DNA from: Capnocytophaga haemolytica
Lineage (GTDB): Bacteria; Bacteroidota; Bacteroidia; Flavobacteriales; Flavobacteriaceae
Reading direction: 5' to 3'
DNA: 64,000 bases
Assembly (NCBI RefSeq): GCF_001553545.1
Contig: NZ_CP014227.1
Span: 969,001-1,033,000, forward strand
Numbering within the stretch: the first letter of the stretch is position 1; each line of letters opens with the position of its first letter. The translations under genes were made by a program, and so were the position numbers. Below the pieces are notes generated by a model. That model was not told where the DNA came from. It worked only from the letters and a program-made list of their open reading frames with translations, and ran no database searches. Of the stretch, positions 42,732 to 52,100 are shown piece by piece.

Positions 42732-43993
42732 TACATATCGCCCATTTCCTTTGCCAACTCAGCATTCTGCGCGCGGTATACCCCACCTTCGAGCTTGCTG
42801 CGGATTGCTGAAAACGCCTCCAAAGTGCGTGCAATGTCTTCCTTAGTGTGCGATGCGGTAGGTATCACCCTCAGGAGTATCATTCCCTTCGGAATCACAG
42901 GATATACCACAATCGAGAGGAATATACCATAGTTTTCACGCAGGTCGTTTACCATAGCCATCGCCTCTGGGATACTACCGTGGAGATACACAGGGGTTAC
43001 GCAAGTGTTAGTGGTACCGATGTTAAAGCCGCGCTCCTTCAAGCCGTTTTGCAAGGTGTGTACATTGTCCCACAGCTTCTTTTGTAGCTCAGGCATTTGC
43101 TCCATCATATCGAGGCGTTTCATTGTGCCTTTTACGTAAATCATCGGCAACGATTTGGCGAACATCTGCGAGCGGAGATTGTATTTCAAATAGTCAATCA
43201 CCTTAGGATCGCCTGCTAAGAACGCCCCAATGCCTGCCATACTCTTGGCAAAAGTAGAGAAATACACATCAATACCATCTTGCACACCTTGGTGCACTCC
43301 CGTGCCTTCCCCATGCGGACCCAAAGTACCAAAACCGTGTGCATCGTCTACCAAAAGGCGGAACTGGTATTTCTTCTTCAGCTCCACAATCTCTTTGAGC
43401 TTGCCCTGCTCACCACGCATACCGAATACCCCCTCAGTGATAACGAGGATACCACCACCATTGGCCTCAGCGAGTTTTGTAGCGCGTTGCAGGTTCTTCT
43501 CTAAGCTCTCTACATCGTTGTGCTGATAGGTATAACGCTTGCCAAAGTGCAGGCGTACCCCATCGATAATACAAGCGTGAGAGTCCACATCGTAAACAAT
43601 CACATCATTCTTCGTTACTAAGGCATCAATGGTAGATACCATCCCTTGGTACCCAAAGTTAAGCACGTAAGCCGCTTCTTTCTGCACGAACTTTGCCAAG
43701 CGCGCCTCAAGCTTCTCGTGTTCGGTAGTGTGCCCGCTCATCATACGCGCCCCCATAGGGTAAGCCGCCCCATACTCCGCAGCCGCCTCAGCATCAGCCT
43801 TGCGCACCTCAGGGTGATTCGCCAAACCGAGATAGTCGTTAAGGCTCCAATTCAGCACCTCTTTCCCTTGAAACTTCATATGAGGACCCAATTCGCCCTC
43901 TAATTTAGGAAATACATAATACCCTTCGGCGTGCTCAGACCAACGCCCTATACTGCCTTTATTCGCATAAATATGCTCAAATAAGTCCTTCAT
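42731..43993 (-). CDS. alpha-oxoamine synthase (cysteate/serine acyltransferase-like)
   Basis: A 420-residue fold-type I PLP enzyme that joins an amino acid to an acyl thioester with loss of CO2. PLP ligands: His139 (DVDSHACIIDG), Asp217 and His219 (LLVDDAHGFGTLG), and Schiff-base Lys250 (FSTFAKSMAGIGAF). It belongs to the serine palmitoyltransferase / KBL / AONS group; the N-terminal region is of the SPT-like bacterial subtype. Next to a cysteine-synthase-like enzyme, the most attractive substrate is cysteate, giving the capnine precursor 3-ketocapnine. Serine (sphingolipid) is the main alternative. Confidence 0.85.
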   Translation of the reverse strand: MKDLFEHIYANKGSIGRWSEHAEGYYVFPKLEGELGPHMKFQGKEVLNWSLNDYLGLANHPEVRKADAEAAAEYGAAYPMGARMMSGHTTEHEKLEARLAKFVQKEAAYVLNFGYQGMVSTIDALVTKNDVIVYDVDSHACIIDGVRLHFGKRYTYQHNDVESLEKNLQRATKLAEANGGGILVITEGVFGMRGEQGKLKEIVELKKKYQFRLLVDDAHGFGTLGPHGEGTGVHQGVQDGIDVYFSTFAKSMAGIGAFLAGDPKVIDYLKYNLRSQMFAKSLPMIYVKGTMKRLDMMEQMPELQKKLWDNVHTLQNGLKERGFNIGTTNTCVTPVYLHGSIPEAMAMVNDLRENYGIFLSIVVYPVIPKGMILLRVIPTASHTKEDIARTLEAFSAIRSKLEGGVYRAQNAELAKEMGDM

Positions 43994-44033
43994 ATTTCTT
44001 TATTTAATTTATTTTTATCTGTTAAATTCACTA

Positions 44034-45038
44034 CTACTCAATAAACCCATTCTCCCGCATCCACTTATCGCTGTAAATCTTATTCATATACCGCGAACCG
44101 TGGTCGGGCAGGAGGACTACCACTACGCTCTGCTCATCAAACTTGCCCATTGCCGCATACTGCCTTACCGCCTGCATCGCCGCCCCGCTGGTGTAGCCCA
44201 TAAAGAGCCCTTCTGTGCGGGTAAGTTCGCGTGCCATTAAGGCGGCGTCCTTGTCGGTAACCTTTACAAACTCATCGATGACGTCAAAGTAGGTCGCTGA
44301 GGGAATCAGGTTCTTGCCCATACCCTCAATCTTATACGAATACACCTCTGCTGGGTCGAACTTCCCCGTATCGTGATACGCCTTAATCGCCGACCCAAAC
44401 GCATCTACCCCAAGCACTTGCACTTTTGGGTTCTGCTCTTTCAGATACTTACCAATACCCGATATAGTCCCTCCCGTACCGCTACACACCACCACGTGCG
44501 TAACCTGACCGTGGGTCTGCTCCCATATCTCGCGCCCTGTGGTCAGGTAGTGCGCCTGCGGATTGAGGTCGTTGAAATACTGATTGATATACACCGCGTT
44601 AGGTGTCTCACGAGCAATGCGCTTCGCTACCTCATAGTACGAACGTGGATCGTCAGGCGGCACTGCGGCAGGACACAAATGCACCTCAGCCCCCAACGCC
44701 TGCAACATCTCCACCTTGTCGTGTGAGGACTTATCGCTAATGGCGATGATGCACTTATAGCCCTTCAGTGCCCCAATCATCGCGAGGCTAAAACCCGTAT
44801 TGCCCGAGCTGGTTTCCACAATGGTGCTACCCTCTTTGAGCGTGCCGTCCTTTTCTGCCTGCTCAATGATATAGCGAGCGATGCGGTCTTTTGACGATTG
44901 CCCCGCGTTAAACGCCTCAATCTTAGCAAAATACTGTCCTTTGAGTCCCTTTACTATCTTATGCAGCTCCAAGAGCGGCGTATTGCCAATCAGCTCCGTG
45001 AGGCTGCTATGTACATTTCGTGATCTATCTATTTGCAT
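44034..45038 (-). CDS. PLP-dependent cysteine-synthase-family enzyme (possible cysteate synthase)
   Basis: A 334-residue fold-type II beta-replacement enzyme. The Schiff-base Lys50 is in [15 protein letters not shown], where ordinary CysK has PxGSVKDR; the PLP loop is [10 protein letters not shown] and the phosphate-binding loop [14 protein letters not shown]. It ends in [15 protein letters not shown], as in CBS-like members. It ends 40 bases before the oxoamine synthase gene, so they form one unit. Sulfite replacing phosphate on phosphoserine would yield cysteate for the partner enzyme; this is inference. Ordinary cysteine or cystathionine synthesis remains possible. Confidence 0.82.
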   Translation of the reverse strand: MQIDRSRNVHSSLTELIGNTPLLELHKIVKGLKGQYFAKIEAFNAGQSSKDRIARYIIEQAEKDGTLKEGSTIVETSSGNTGFSLAMIGALKGYKCIIAISDKSSHDKVEMLQALGAEVHLCPAAVPPDDPRSYYEVAKRIARETPNAVYINQYFNDLNPQAHYLTTGREIWEQTHGQVTHVVVCSGTGGTISGIGKYLKEQNPKVQVLGVDAFGSAIKAYHDTGKFDPAEVYSYKIEGMGKNLIPSATYFDVIDEFVKVTDKDAALMARELTRTEGLFMGYTSGAAMQAVRQYAAMGKFDEQSVVVVLLPDHGSRYMNKIYSDKWMRENGFIE

Positions 45039-45064
45039 TTCAATAACCTTTTGTTTTCAAACCG

Positions 45065-45072
45065 CAAAGATA
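45065..45072 (-). promoter_or_regulatory. -7 element for the PLP enzyme pair
   Basis: TATCTTTG on minus, 26 bases before the ATG. The expected -33 region is occupied by a heptad array. Confidence 0.55.
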
Positions 45073-45080
45073 CAACTTTT

Positions 45081-45115
45081 TAATGAATAATGAATAATGA
45101 ATAGTGTATAATTTT
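45081..45115 (-). repeat. 7-bp array taatgaa x3
   Basis: taatgaa three times, then tagtgta, taatttt; lies in the upstream promoter region of the cysteine-synthase-like gene. Confidence 0.8.
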
Positions 45116-45161
45116 GCAGTTGTATTGATTTTTTATTGTAAGTTGTTGATAAATAATTGTT

Positions 45162-45204
45162 AAAAGTCAAGCGTCAGAGGGTAGTAATACGCTCTGACGC
45201 TTGA
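45162..45204 (-). terminator. terminator after the small membrane protein gene
   Basis: Stem tcaagcgtcagag / ctctgacgcttga, T-rich on the minus 3' side. Confidence 0.85.
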
Positions 45205-45208
45205 TTTC

Positions 45209-45397
45209 TCATTTTTCTTCTTTCTTGCTTTTCTTCTTTTCGTAGAGGATGCAAGCTGTTGTGACTACCGCTACAACCACTCCCGAGACCATCAAATTGC
45301 GGTCGAGGGGGAGGTGTAACGGCGAGAGTGCACCTACGATAAATACTACGGAGCCTACAAATAAACCCGCTCCAAAGGCTGTGTATAGTTTTTTCAT
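45209..45397 (-). CDS. small two-helix membrane protein
   Basis: 62 residues: MKKLYTAFGAGLFVGSVVFI starts the first helix, then ALSPLHLPLDRNLMV, a second helix (SGVVVAVVTTACILY) and a Lys/Glu-rich tail. Not recognised. It ends at a terminator and is separated from metG by a 7-bp array containing the metG stop, so it may be cotranscribed with metG. Confidence 0.65.
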   Translation of the reverse strand: MKKLYTAFGAGLFVGSVVFIVGALSPLHLPLDRNLMVSGVVVAVVTTACILYEKKKSKKEEK

Positions 45398-45398
45398 T

Positions 45399-45447
45399 AC
45401 TAATTAGGGGTTAGTGATTAGGAGTTAGTTCTGCACTGAAAGCTATT
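45399..45447 (-). repeat. degenerate 7-bp-period array at the metG end
   Basis: Heptads actaatt, aggggtt, agtgatt, aggagtt, agttctg, cactgaa, agctatt on plus; the metG stop codon is at 45443-45445 inside it. Confidence 0.85.
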
Positions 45448-47554
45448 TTACTTCCGTACCGTTCTTTACGCCCTCAGCATCGGGGGCGATAAAACGGTAT
45501 TTACCCTCAGAGTTCTCCACCATCAGTATCATCCCTTGGCTCTCTACCCCGCGCAGCTTGCGAGGAGCGAGATTGGCAAGCACTGTTACGCGTTTGCCCA
45601 CAATCTCCTGTGGGTCAAAGCTCTGGGCAATGCCCGAGACGATAGTACGCTCATCGATGCCTGTATCCACCCTCAGCACTAATAGCTTGTCCGCCTTAGG
45701 CATCTTCTCCGCTGAGAGTATCGTACCTATGCGAATATCCATCTTCTCAAAATCCTCATAAGTGATCAGCGGCTTCTGTGGGGCTACCCCTGCCGACTGC
45801 TCAGCGGCATTGGCTACTTTGGTTGCCTCTAAACGCTGTAATTGTCGCTCAATAGCCTCGTCTTCTATCTTTTGGAAGAGCAGCGTAGCCTCGCCAATAG
45901 TGTGCCCCGCTGGTAGCAGAGCATCGTTCTTAGATGTATCCTTCACTGCCTCCCATAGCTTTTGCGCACCTTCTATCTCTTTTTCTGATTTGCTATTTTC
46001 CTCTTTTCCTAACCTCAGCGTTGTGCGCAGTTTGGCAGCCGTAAATGGCAAGAAAGGCTCACTTGTGATTGCCAATGCCGCTGCGATTTGCAGGGCAACG
46101 TTCATCACGGTTTGCACGCGTTCGGGGTCGGTCTTTACCACCTTCCAAGGCTCTTCATCGGCGAGGTACTTATTGCCCAAGCGCGCGATGTTCATCAGCT
46201 CTTGCTGTGCCTCACGGAAGCGGTAATGCTCTATGGAGTATTCTATTTTATTTACTAACTCAGCCAATTCCGTAGACACCGCCTTATCAGCATCAGTGAG
46301 CACCCCAGCCGCAGGCACTACACCCCCGTAATACTTATGGGTGAGCACCACCACGCGGTTGATAAAGTTCCCAAAGATAGCTACCAGCTCATTGTTGTTG
46401 CGCGCCTGAAAATCCTTCCACGTAAAGTCGTTGTCCTTGCTCTCAGGGGCATTGGCAGTGAGCACATAGCGCAATACGTCCTGCTGCTCAGGAAAGTCCT
46501 GCAAATACTCGTGCAGCCATACTGCCCAATTCTTCGAAGTGGAGAGCTTATTGCCCTCCAAGTTCAAAAACTCATTGGCAGGCACGTTTGTTGGGAGGAT
46601 ATACGAGCCTTCTGCCTTGAGCATAGCAGGGAAGATAATACAGTGGAAAACGATGTTGTCCTTACCAATAAAATGCACTAATTCAGTGTCTTTATCCTTC
46701 CAATAGGGCTCCCAATCCTTGCCCTCACGCGCTGCCCACTCTTTGGTGGAGGAGATATAGCCAATGGGGGCATCAAACCACACGTAGAGCACCTTGCCCT
46801 CTGCGCCTTCCACAGGCACAGGGATACCCCAATCGAGGTCGCGGGTAACGGCACGCGGCTTGAGCTCATCGTCGAGCCAACTTTTCACCTGTCCATACAC
46901 ATTGGGCTTCCAATCCTTCTTATGCCCTTCGAGTACCCACTCTTCAAGGAATTGCTGGTATCTATTCAGGGGTAAAAACCAATGCTTCGTTTGCCTGAGT
47001 ACGGGCTTAGAGCCTGTGATAGTCGAGCGTGGGTCGATGAGGTCGGTAGCGTTGAGCGACGAGCCACACTTCTCGCATTGGTCGCCGTAAGCCTCGTGGT
47101 TGCCGCATTTGGGACAAGTGCCCGTAACGAAGCGGTCGGCGAGGAATTGGTGTGCCTCCTCGTCGTAGAGCTGTTCCGAAACCTCCTCAATGAAGTCGCC
47201 CTGCTCATAGAGTTTGCGAAAGAACTCAGAGGCAGTGGCATAGTGGATAGGTGCCGAAGTGCGCGAATAGTTATCGAAGGAGATGCCGAAATCTTCAAAC
47301 GACTGCTTGATGATCGTGTGGTACTTATCGATAATCGCCTGCGGGGTAGTACCCTCCTTCTTCGCTTTGATGGAGATGGCTACCCCGTGTTCGTCGCTAC
47401 CGCAGATGAAGGCTACATCGTTGCCCTTCAGACGCTCGTAGCGTGCAAAAATATCGGCAGGCACATATACGCCCGCCAAGTGCCCGATGTGTATCGGACC
47501 GTTGGTGTACGGCAAAGCCGCGGTAATGGTATATCTTTTCTTTGTCATATTCAT
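45443..47554 (-). CDS. metG: methionyl-tRNA synthetase
   Basis: A 703-residue class I synthetase that charges tRNA-Met. HIGH motif is [10 protein letters not shown], zinc knuckles are [18 protein letters not shown], and the KMSKS loop reads [10 protein letters not shown]. An anticodon-binding helical domain follows. The C-terminal 110 or so residues ([19 protein letters not shown] ... [16 protein letters not shown]) are an EMAP/Trbp111-type tRNA-binding domain. The long leader contains repeat elements, and the promoter is TACCTTTG at 47677-47670. Confidence 0.97.
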   Translation of the reverse strand: MNMTKKRYTITAALPYTNGPIHIGHLAGVYVPADIFARYERLKGNDVAFICGSDEHGVAISIKAKKEGTTPQAIIDKYHTIIKQSFEDFGISFDNYSRTSAPIHYATASEFFRKLYEQGDFIEEVSEQLYDEEAHQFLADRFVTGTCPKCGNHEAYGDQCEKCGSSLNATDLIDPRSTITGSKPVLRQTKHWFLPLNRYQQFLEEWVLEGHKKDWKPNVYGQVKSWLDDELKPRAVTRDLDWGIPVPVEGAEGKVLYVWFDAPIGYISSTKEWAAREGKDWEPYWKDKDTELVHFIGKDNIVFHCIIFPAMLKAEGSYILPTNVPANEFLNLEGNKLSTSKNWAVWLHEYLQDFPEQQDVLRYVLTANAPESKDNDFTWKDFQARNNNELVAIFGNFINRVVVLTHKYYGGVVPAAGVLTDADKAVSTELAELVNKIEYSIEHYRFREAQQELMNIARLGNKYLADEEPWKVVKTDPERVQTVMNVALQIAAALAITSEPFLPFTAAKLRTTLRLGKEENSKSEKEIEGAQKLWEAVKDTSKNDALLPAGHTIGEATLLFQKIEDEAIERQLQRLEATKVANAAEQSAGVAPQKPLITYEDFEKMDIRIGTILSAEKMPKADKLLVLRVDTGIDERTIVSGIAQSFDPQEIVGKRVTVLANLAPRKLRGVESQGMILMVENSEGKYRFIAPDAEGVKNGTEVK

Positions 47555-47564
47555 TAGTGGTCAG

Positions 47565-47585
47565 GTGCGAGCCGCACAGGCAATT
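47565..47585 (-). repeat. palindromic element GTGCGGCTCGCAC (copy 3)
   Basis: On minus, AATTGCCTGTGCGGCTCGCAC (last 20 bases 47584-47565); differs by two bases from copy 2. Placed 11 bases from the metG start. Confidence 0.8.
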
Positions 47586-47669
47586 AATTCTGCATACTAA
47601 TAATTTTAATTTGCAAAGGGGGTGTGCACTGGGGGCTGATAGCTGGCAGCTGAGACCTTTTTCAGGCGG

Positions 47670-47677
47670 CAAAGGTA
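47670..47677 (-). promoter_or_regulatory. -7 element of metG
   Basis: TACCTTTG on minus; no clear TTG; leader of about 110 bases. Confidence 0.55.
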
Positions 47678-47781
47678 CGACTTTTTGATGGATTATGAAT
47701 AATGTACAGCGAATAATTTTTCAGGGATGGGAATGGAGTAGGGGCGTTTTTTATTTTTGTAGGGGTGAGTAAGGGGGTAGA

Positions 47782-47803
47782 TCCGTTGTGGATCCGTTTT
47801 TTC
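47782..47803 (+). repeat. 11-bp-period CCGT pair
   Basis: tccgttgtgga, tccgttttttc: TCCGT at 47782 and 47793. Confidence 0.7.
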
Positions 47804-47809
47804 TTCGAA

Positions 47810-47829
47810 GGGGAAGGGTGGGGGAGGGG
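47810..47829 (+). other. putative G-quadruplex motif
   Basis: G4-AA-G3-T-G5-A-G4 on the plus strand: four G runs with loops of 2, 1 and 1 bases, within a wider G-rich stretch. Confidence 0.65.
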
Positions 47830-47947
47830 TATGTTTTTTTTAAGAGTGTAACAGGGTGTTTTTGAGTTTTCTACGGGTGTGGTAACGGGGTATTTTTGGG
47901 GTTTGGCACGATTGTTGTTTGATTCTAAATTAGAAAAATACGTGTAT

Positions 47948-47982
47948 TTGTTTTTTTGTTTTAAAAATAAGTTGTACTTTTG
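47948..47982 (+). promoter_or_regulatory. promoter of the OmpA-family gene
   Basis: TTG 47948-47950 (or 47956-47958), TACTTTTG 47975-47982; leader about 80 bases. Confidence 0.65.
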
Positions 47983-48066
47983 TCGCCCGAATCAGTTTAT
48001 TGTTTTTTGAAAAGAGGCTGAGTACACTTAATAATAGTAATAAATCGGTTAGAAAATTATTAAGAA

Positions 48067-49071
48067 ATGAGAAGAAGTATTGTTTTAGTTGTTTTTTTGT
48101 TGGCATTTCAATCGGGAATTGCCCAAATACAGGTAAATGTGCTAAAGATTTACGAGGATATAGCGCGCAAGGGTTATACTTTAGAGGAGACTTTGGAGCG
48201 TTTGGGCGATGCGTATTATTTTCAGAAGGATTATAAGCAGGCTTATTCGTGGTATGATAAGTTGATGAGCAATAGGACGTATAAGCCTAAGGCGGCGTAT
48301 TACTACCGCTACTCGGAGGTGTTGCAGGCTTTGGGCAGGAAGGCTGAGGCGGATAAGGCGCTGAAGACTTTTGCCAGTATGGTGAGCGCTCAGGATAAAG
48401 CGAGCGAAGGGAAGAGTGCCACTAAGGTAAGTGGGACAGTGAAGGATTTGCAGACTGGGGAGCCGCTTTCGGGGGTGGCACTGACGCTTTTGGACAGGCG
48501 GATGAATGTAATAGGTACTACGACTACTGATGCGAAGGGGGCTTATAGTTTTGACAAGCCTGTGGAGAATTCGGCTTATGTGTATATCCGTGGGGTGAAG
48601 AAGGGCTATGAAGGGCAAGAACCTCAGGTGTTTTTCACCAAGGGCGACGCGTTGCAATACGAGCTATTGTTGCCTCCGAATACTTATAAGGTAGAGGAAT
48701 ACGATGATTTGGCAAGGCTTTTTGCTATTGATAATATTCACTTTAACTATGGGAGTATCAATATCCGCTACGATGCTTCGGTGCAGCTGGCTAAGGTGGT
48801 GGCGTTGATGGAGGCGCATCCGTCGGTACGCATCGATGTGAAGGTGCACACCGATAGTAGGGCTGATGAGAGTTATGCTATGGAACAGACTGAGAGCCAA
48901 GCGGGAGCGATCTACAAATGGTTGCTATCCAAAGGGGTGCCTTCCAGTAGACTTACGGCTAAGGGCTATGGGGGAACTCAGCTGGTGAATGGTTGTGAAA
49001 AAGGGGTGCCTTGTAGTGAAGAGGAACATCAGGCGAATAAGCGTGTGGAATTTATAGTAACCAGTTTATAA
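48067..49071 (+). CDS. OmpA-family outer-membrane/peptidoglycan-linked protein with TPR and CarboxypepD-reg domains
   Basis: 334 residues: signal peptide (to GIAQ), TPR helices (about 25-110; DAYYFQKDYKQAYSWYDKL), a carboxypeptidase-regulatory beta-sandwich (about 119-200; VSGTVKDLQTGEPLSGVALT) and an OmpA C-terminal domain (about 218-334). The latter has KVHTDSRADESYAM and HQANKRVEF, whose Asp and Arg bind peptidoglycan. The architecture recalls PorE-like partners of type IX secretion. It lies 105 bases before a giant T9SS adhesin gene, suggesting a secretion or anchoring role for it. Confidence 0.88.
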   Translation: MRRSIVLVVFLLAFQSGIAQIQVNVLKIYEDIARKGYTLEETLERLGDAYYFQKDYKQAYSWYDKLMSNRTYKPKAAYYYRYSEVLQALGRKAEADKALKTFASMVSAQDKASEGKSATKVSGTVKDLQTGEPLSGVALTLLDRRMNVIGTTTTDAKGAYSFDKPVENSAYVYIRGVKKGYEGQEPQVFFTKGDALQYELLLPPNTYKVEEYDDLARLFAIDNIHFNYGSINIRYDASVQLAKVVALMEAHPSVRIDVKVHTDSRADESYAMEQTESQAGAIYKWLLSKGVPSSRLTAKGYGGTQLVNGCEKGVPCSEEEHQANKRVEFIVTSL

Positions 49072-49099
49072 GAAATATAAGATTTTTACAAGATAAAAC

Positions 49100-49138
49100 T
49101 TGGGAGGGTAGGAGTAAAGTATTACTTTTGTCCTCCCA
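49100..49138 (+). promoter_or_regulatory. promoter of the giant adhesin, enclosed by an inverted repeat
   Basis: TTG 49100-49102, 20-base spacer, TACTTTTG 49123-49130. Arms TGGGAGG (49101-49107) and CCTCCCA (49132-49138) are perfect complements that enclose the promoter core. Confidence 0.6.
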
Positions 49139-49176
49139 AAATATGGAATAGAAGAATAGTTTAAATAGTAATAACA

Positions 49177-52100
49177 GTGCAGAATAATATTTTAAAAGGA
49201 GAAGGGGTCAGAGGGCTCTCTTCATTGATTTTTGTTGTTTTATTTAGTTTTATTGTTTTAGTAAATGTAGCGCAGGCGCAGTGCAACAATCCACTTTTGC
49301 AGAAGTCGCTCGAGAATACGAAGGCTTCAGCCTTGCCCGCAGTAACGCAGGGCAGTACGGCGGTTATTTATTTGGATACTGCTACCAATATTATGCAAGG
49401 GGTGCAGTACACCGCCACCGATGCGCAGGGGCATCACTTTACCGGTGCCTTCAATACGGTGAGCGGACTGGTGGAAATCAACGTAGGGGTGATCGACAGT
49501 GAGAAAACCTTTACCATCAAAGCCGAGAAAGGCGGCTGCTCTTACACGCTGCCTACACCTGTACGCATCAAGGCGGTAACTACGCCACAGCTTTCTGTGC
49601 GTATAGTAGATGAGTACTGTAAGAAAGCGGGTGGCTTCTTAGCCCAAGTGGTAGGCACAGGTGAGAATGCCGATGACTACAACTACTCCTACAAGAAAGC
49701 CTCAGCAAGTGCGTTCATCAATACCTACAGCCATACCAAGGCTTTGGAGGCGGGGGATTATGAGATAAAAGCAGTACACAAGACTGACCCTTCAAAGACC
49801 TTTGGACCTACAAAGATACATATTGAAAATAGAACCCAAGTGCCGATGTTCGACCTTCAGGAGCGCATTTCGCTCTGCCAAGCGAATAAAGCCAGTGTGG
49901 TGGTGAATGTAACGCGGGGCAACTTCCCGATGACCTACAAACTCTATTACTCTGAGGACTTGAGAACTCCGATAAAGACTCAGGTGAATGACAATCTATT
50001 CACAGACTTAGACCCTAATAGGAATTACACCATTGGGGTAGCGGACTTCTGTGGGGCTTCGGGCAATGGTGAGGAAGAGACTAAAGCCGTCAATTCCACC
50101 AAGCTCAAAGGTGCTTTTAGCATCACCAATATGAGCCCTATGCAAGATCCTTACGTCAAAAATATTGGCAAGTGCCCAGGTGATAAGCTCTATTTTATTG
50201 TAAATGCTGATTTTGTAGCGCTTAATGATAAGGGGACAAGACTCTATGGCAGTCCGTTTGGTGAAGATGGGTATCTACTGAAAAACGATAATGTGCCTTA
50301 CCCGCTGACGCTCTCAATGCTATATACCTCACCTTCGGGGAAAACATACAGCGAGACGATAGTGATGCACAACAAGAAAGACGTAGAGCGGTTTGCCAGC
50401 AATGGGCTCCACACCTCTATGCGCTTTGATACCTATAATATGAATTCTTCGGTGCTCAACAATGTGCCGCACGAGAAAGGAAAATGGACACTGAAGCATA
50501 CCCTCACAGATGGCTGTGGCAAGGTGTATACAGGCGAGCAACAGAAAGAAGTAACAGCAATAGATAGAAGCCTTGGTGCAGGGATGCAAGTCAATGCCGA
50601 TAACTGCACGGGAATGCGCTTCTCTCCTTCATCAAAAAGGACAGTAGACATTGCCCTGCTGAGCTATCCTTCGTGCTTTAAGCCCGAGAATAATGGCTTT
50701 TACAGAAAAGAGATACAGGGCAAGGTGTATCCAAACGTAAAGCGATACGTGCAGGGTCAGTCGGTTGCCTTTATCAGTGATGCCGCTTGCCAAGGGGAAT
50801 ACGTCTTCCAATTTATAGATGAATGTGGCAATAGTGAGGTAGTAACCAAAACGGTAACCCTTAGTGGTACCTCTTTTGCTCGTGCATCGGTAACTTCTTA
50901 TGGGGTATGTGATGCTTTGGATAAGCAATTTATTGCAAAGGTAAGCCTATCAGGATCTACCTTCAAGCAGGTGGAAGTGCTCAATGACGATGGCAGCCTT
51001 TACAGCAATGTAGCCACTCAGACGGCTGAGGCTAATGGGGCTACTCAACTGCTATACGTAACGCTTCCTGTAATCAAAGGTGGTAAGTACAAGCTGCGCA
51101 TAACACCCCAATGTGGCAATGTGGAAACCAAAGAGGTGCAAGCCGATGGGGCTGACTTAGTGGCTCATTGGGAACTGAAAGATTGCAAGCTAAGTGTTAC
51201 CCTCAAGAAGAGAGACAATCGCTACCCTGTGCGCATCAGTACAGAGAAATACATATTGCAGTACTACGATGAGAATACCAACACTTGGGGTGCTATTGAG
51301 AAGCAAAACGATGGCTCGCAAGCGTACAAAACAGGCGGCTATGAAGAAGTAGGCACCTACGTAGGTGATGAGGGGCTTACTAAGGAATTGCCAAGCCAAT
51401 ATGAGATGGCAGGCAAGTACCGCGTGGCAGTGATCGTTTACCAGCCTTATGCCGCTAATAATAAGTGTATCACTACCCTTTCAGAATACAACTTCGGGGA
51501 GCGCATTAAGGCTGAGCGCGTGTATAAACTCAGCTGTAGTGATGGGGCGTATCACGTGGCTGTAGTAGCCAGTGGGGGCTTTCCTCCTTATACGTATGAG
51601 ATTATAGCCATTGGTGGGGATAACGTTACCCCTATAGCCAGCACGAATGGTAAATTCTTCCTAAAGCTACCTGCAAAAGACGGTACACCGAATAAGAACC
51701 CTAATGTGAACTATCGTTTCAGTGTAAGGGATAAGTGTGGTAAATCGGCTACTATTGACGCCGTAGTCAACGGTATGCCTAACTATGTGATCACTGCTGA
51801 CTTAGCGAATTATTGCCAAGGTGGGAAAGCAGTGCTGTCAGTGCCAGAGCTTGGCGGAGCTGGCTTTGCTACCTATCAGTGGTACAGAGAGGACGCGCCA
51901 AGTAATATCCTCAGCACCTCAAATGTGCTAACGATAACCACCCTTACCGCTGAGGACTTTACTCATAAATACAAAGTAAGAGTGCAGCCCACTGACCCCA
52001 ATGTAGACCTATGCTTGGATAGCGAGCTGGCATATCAGTTAGTGAAGAACCCCAATGCAAAACCAAGTAAGCTCATCGGCAAGACACTGCCAATATGCTC

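Larger units (their letters stand above)
47555..48066. other. metG / OmpA divergent intergenic region
   Basis: 512 bases without a gene. From the metG side: palindromic element copy 3, a short heptad array (47635-47655), the metG promoter, further heptad-like AT-rich sequence, G-rich stretches on plus between about 47724 and 47915, a two-unit 11-bp repeat, a G-quadruplex motif, and the OmpA gene promoter. Confidence 0.7.
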
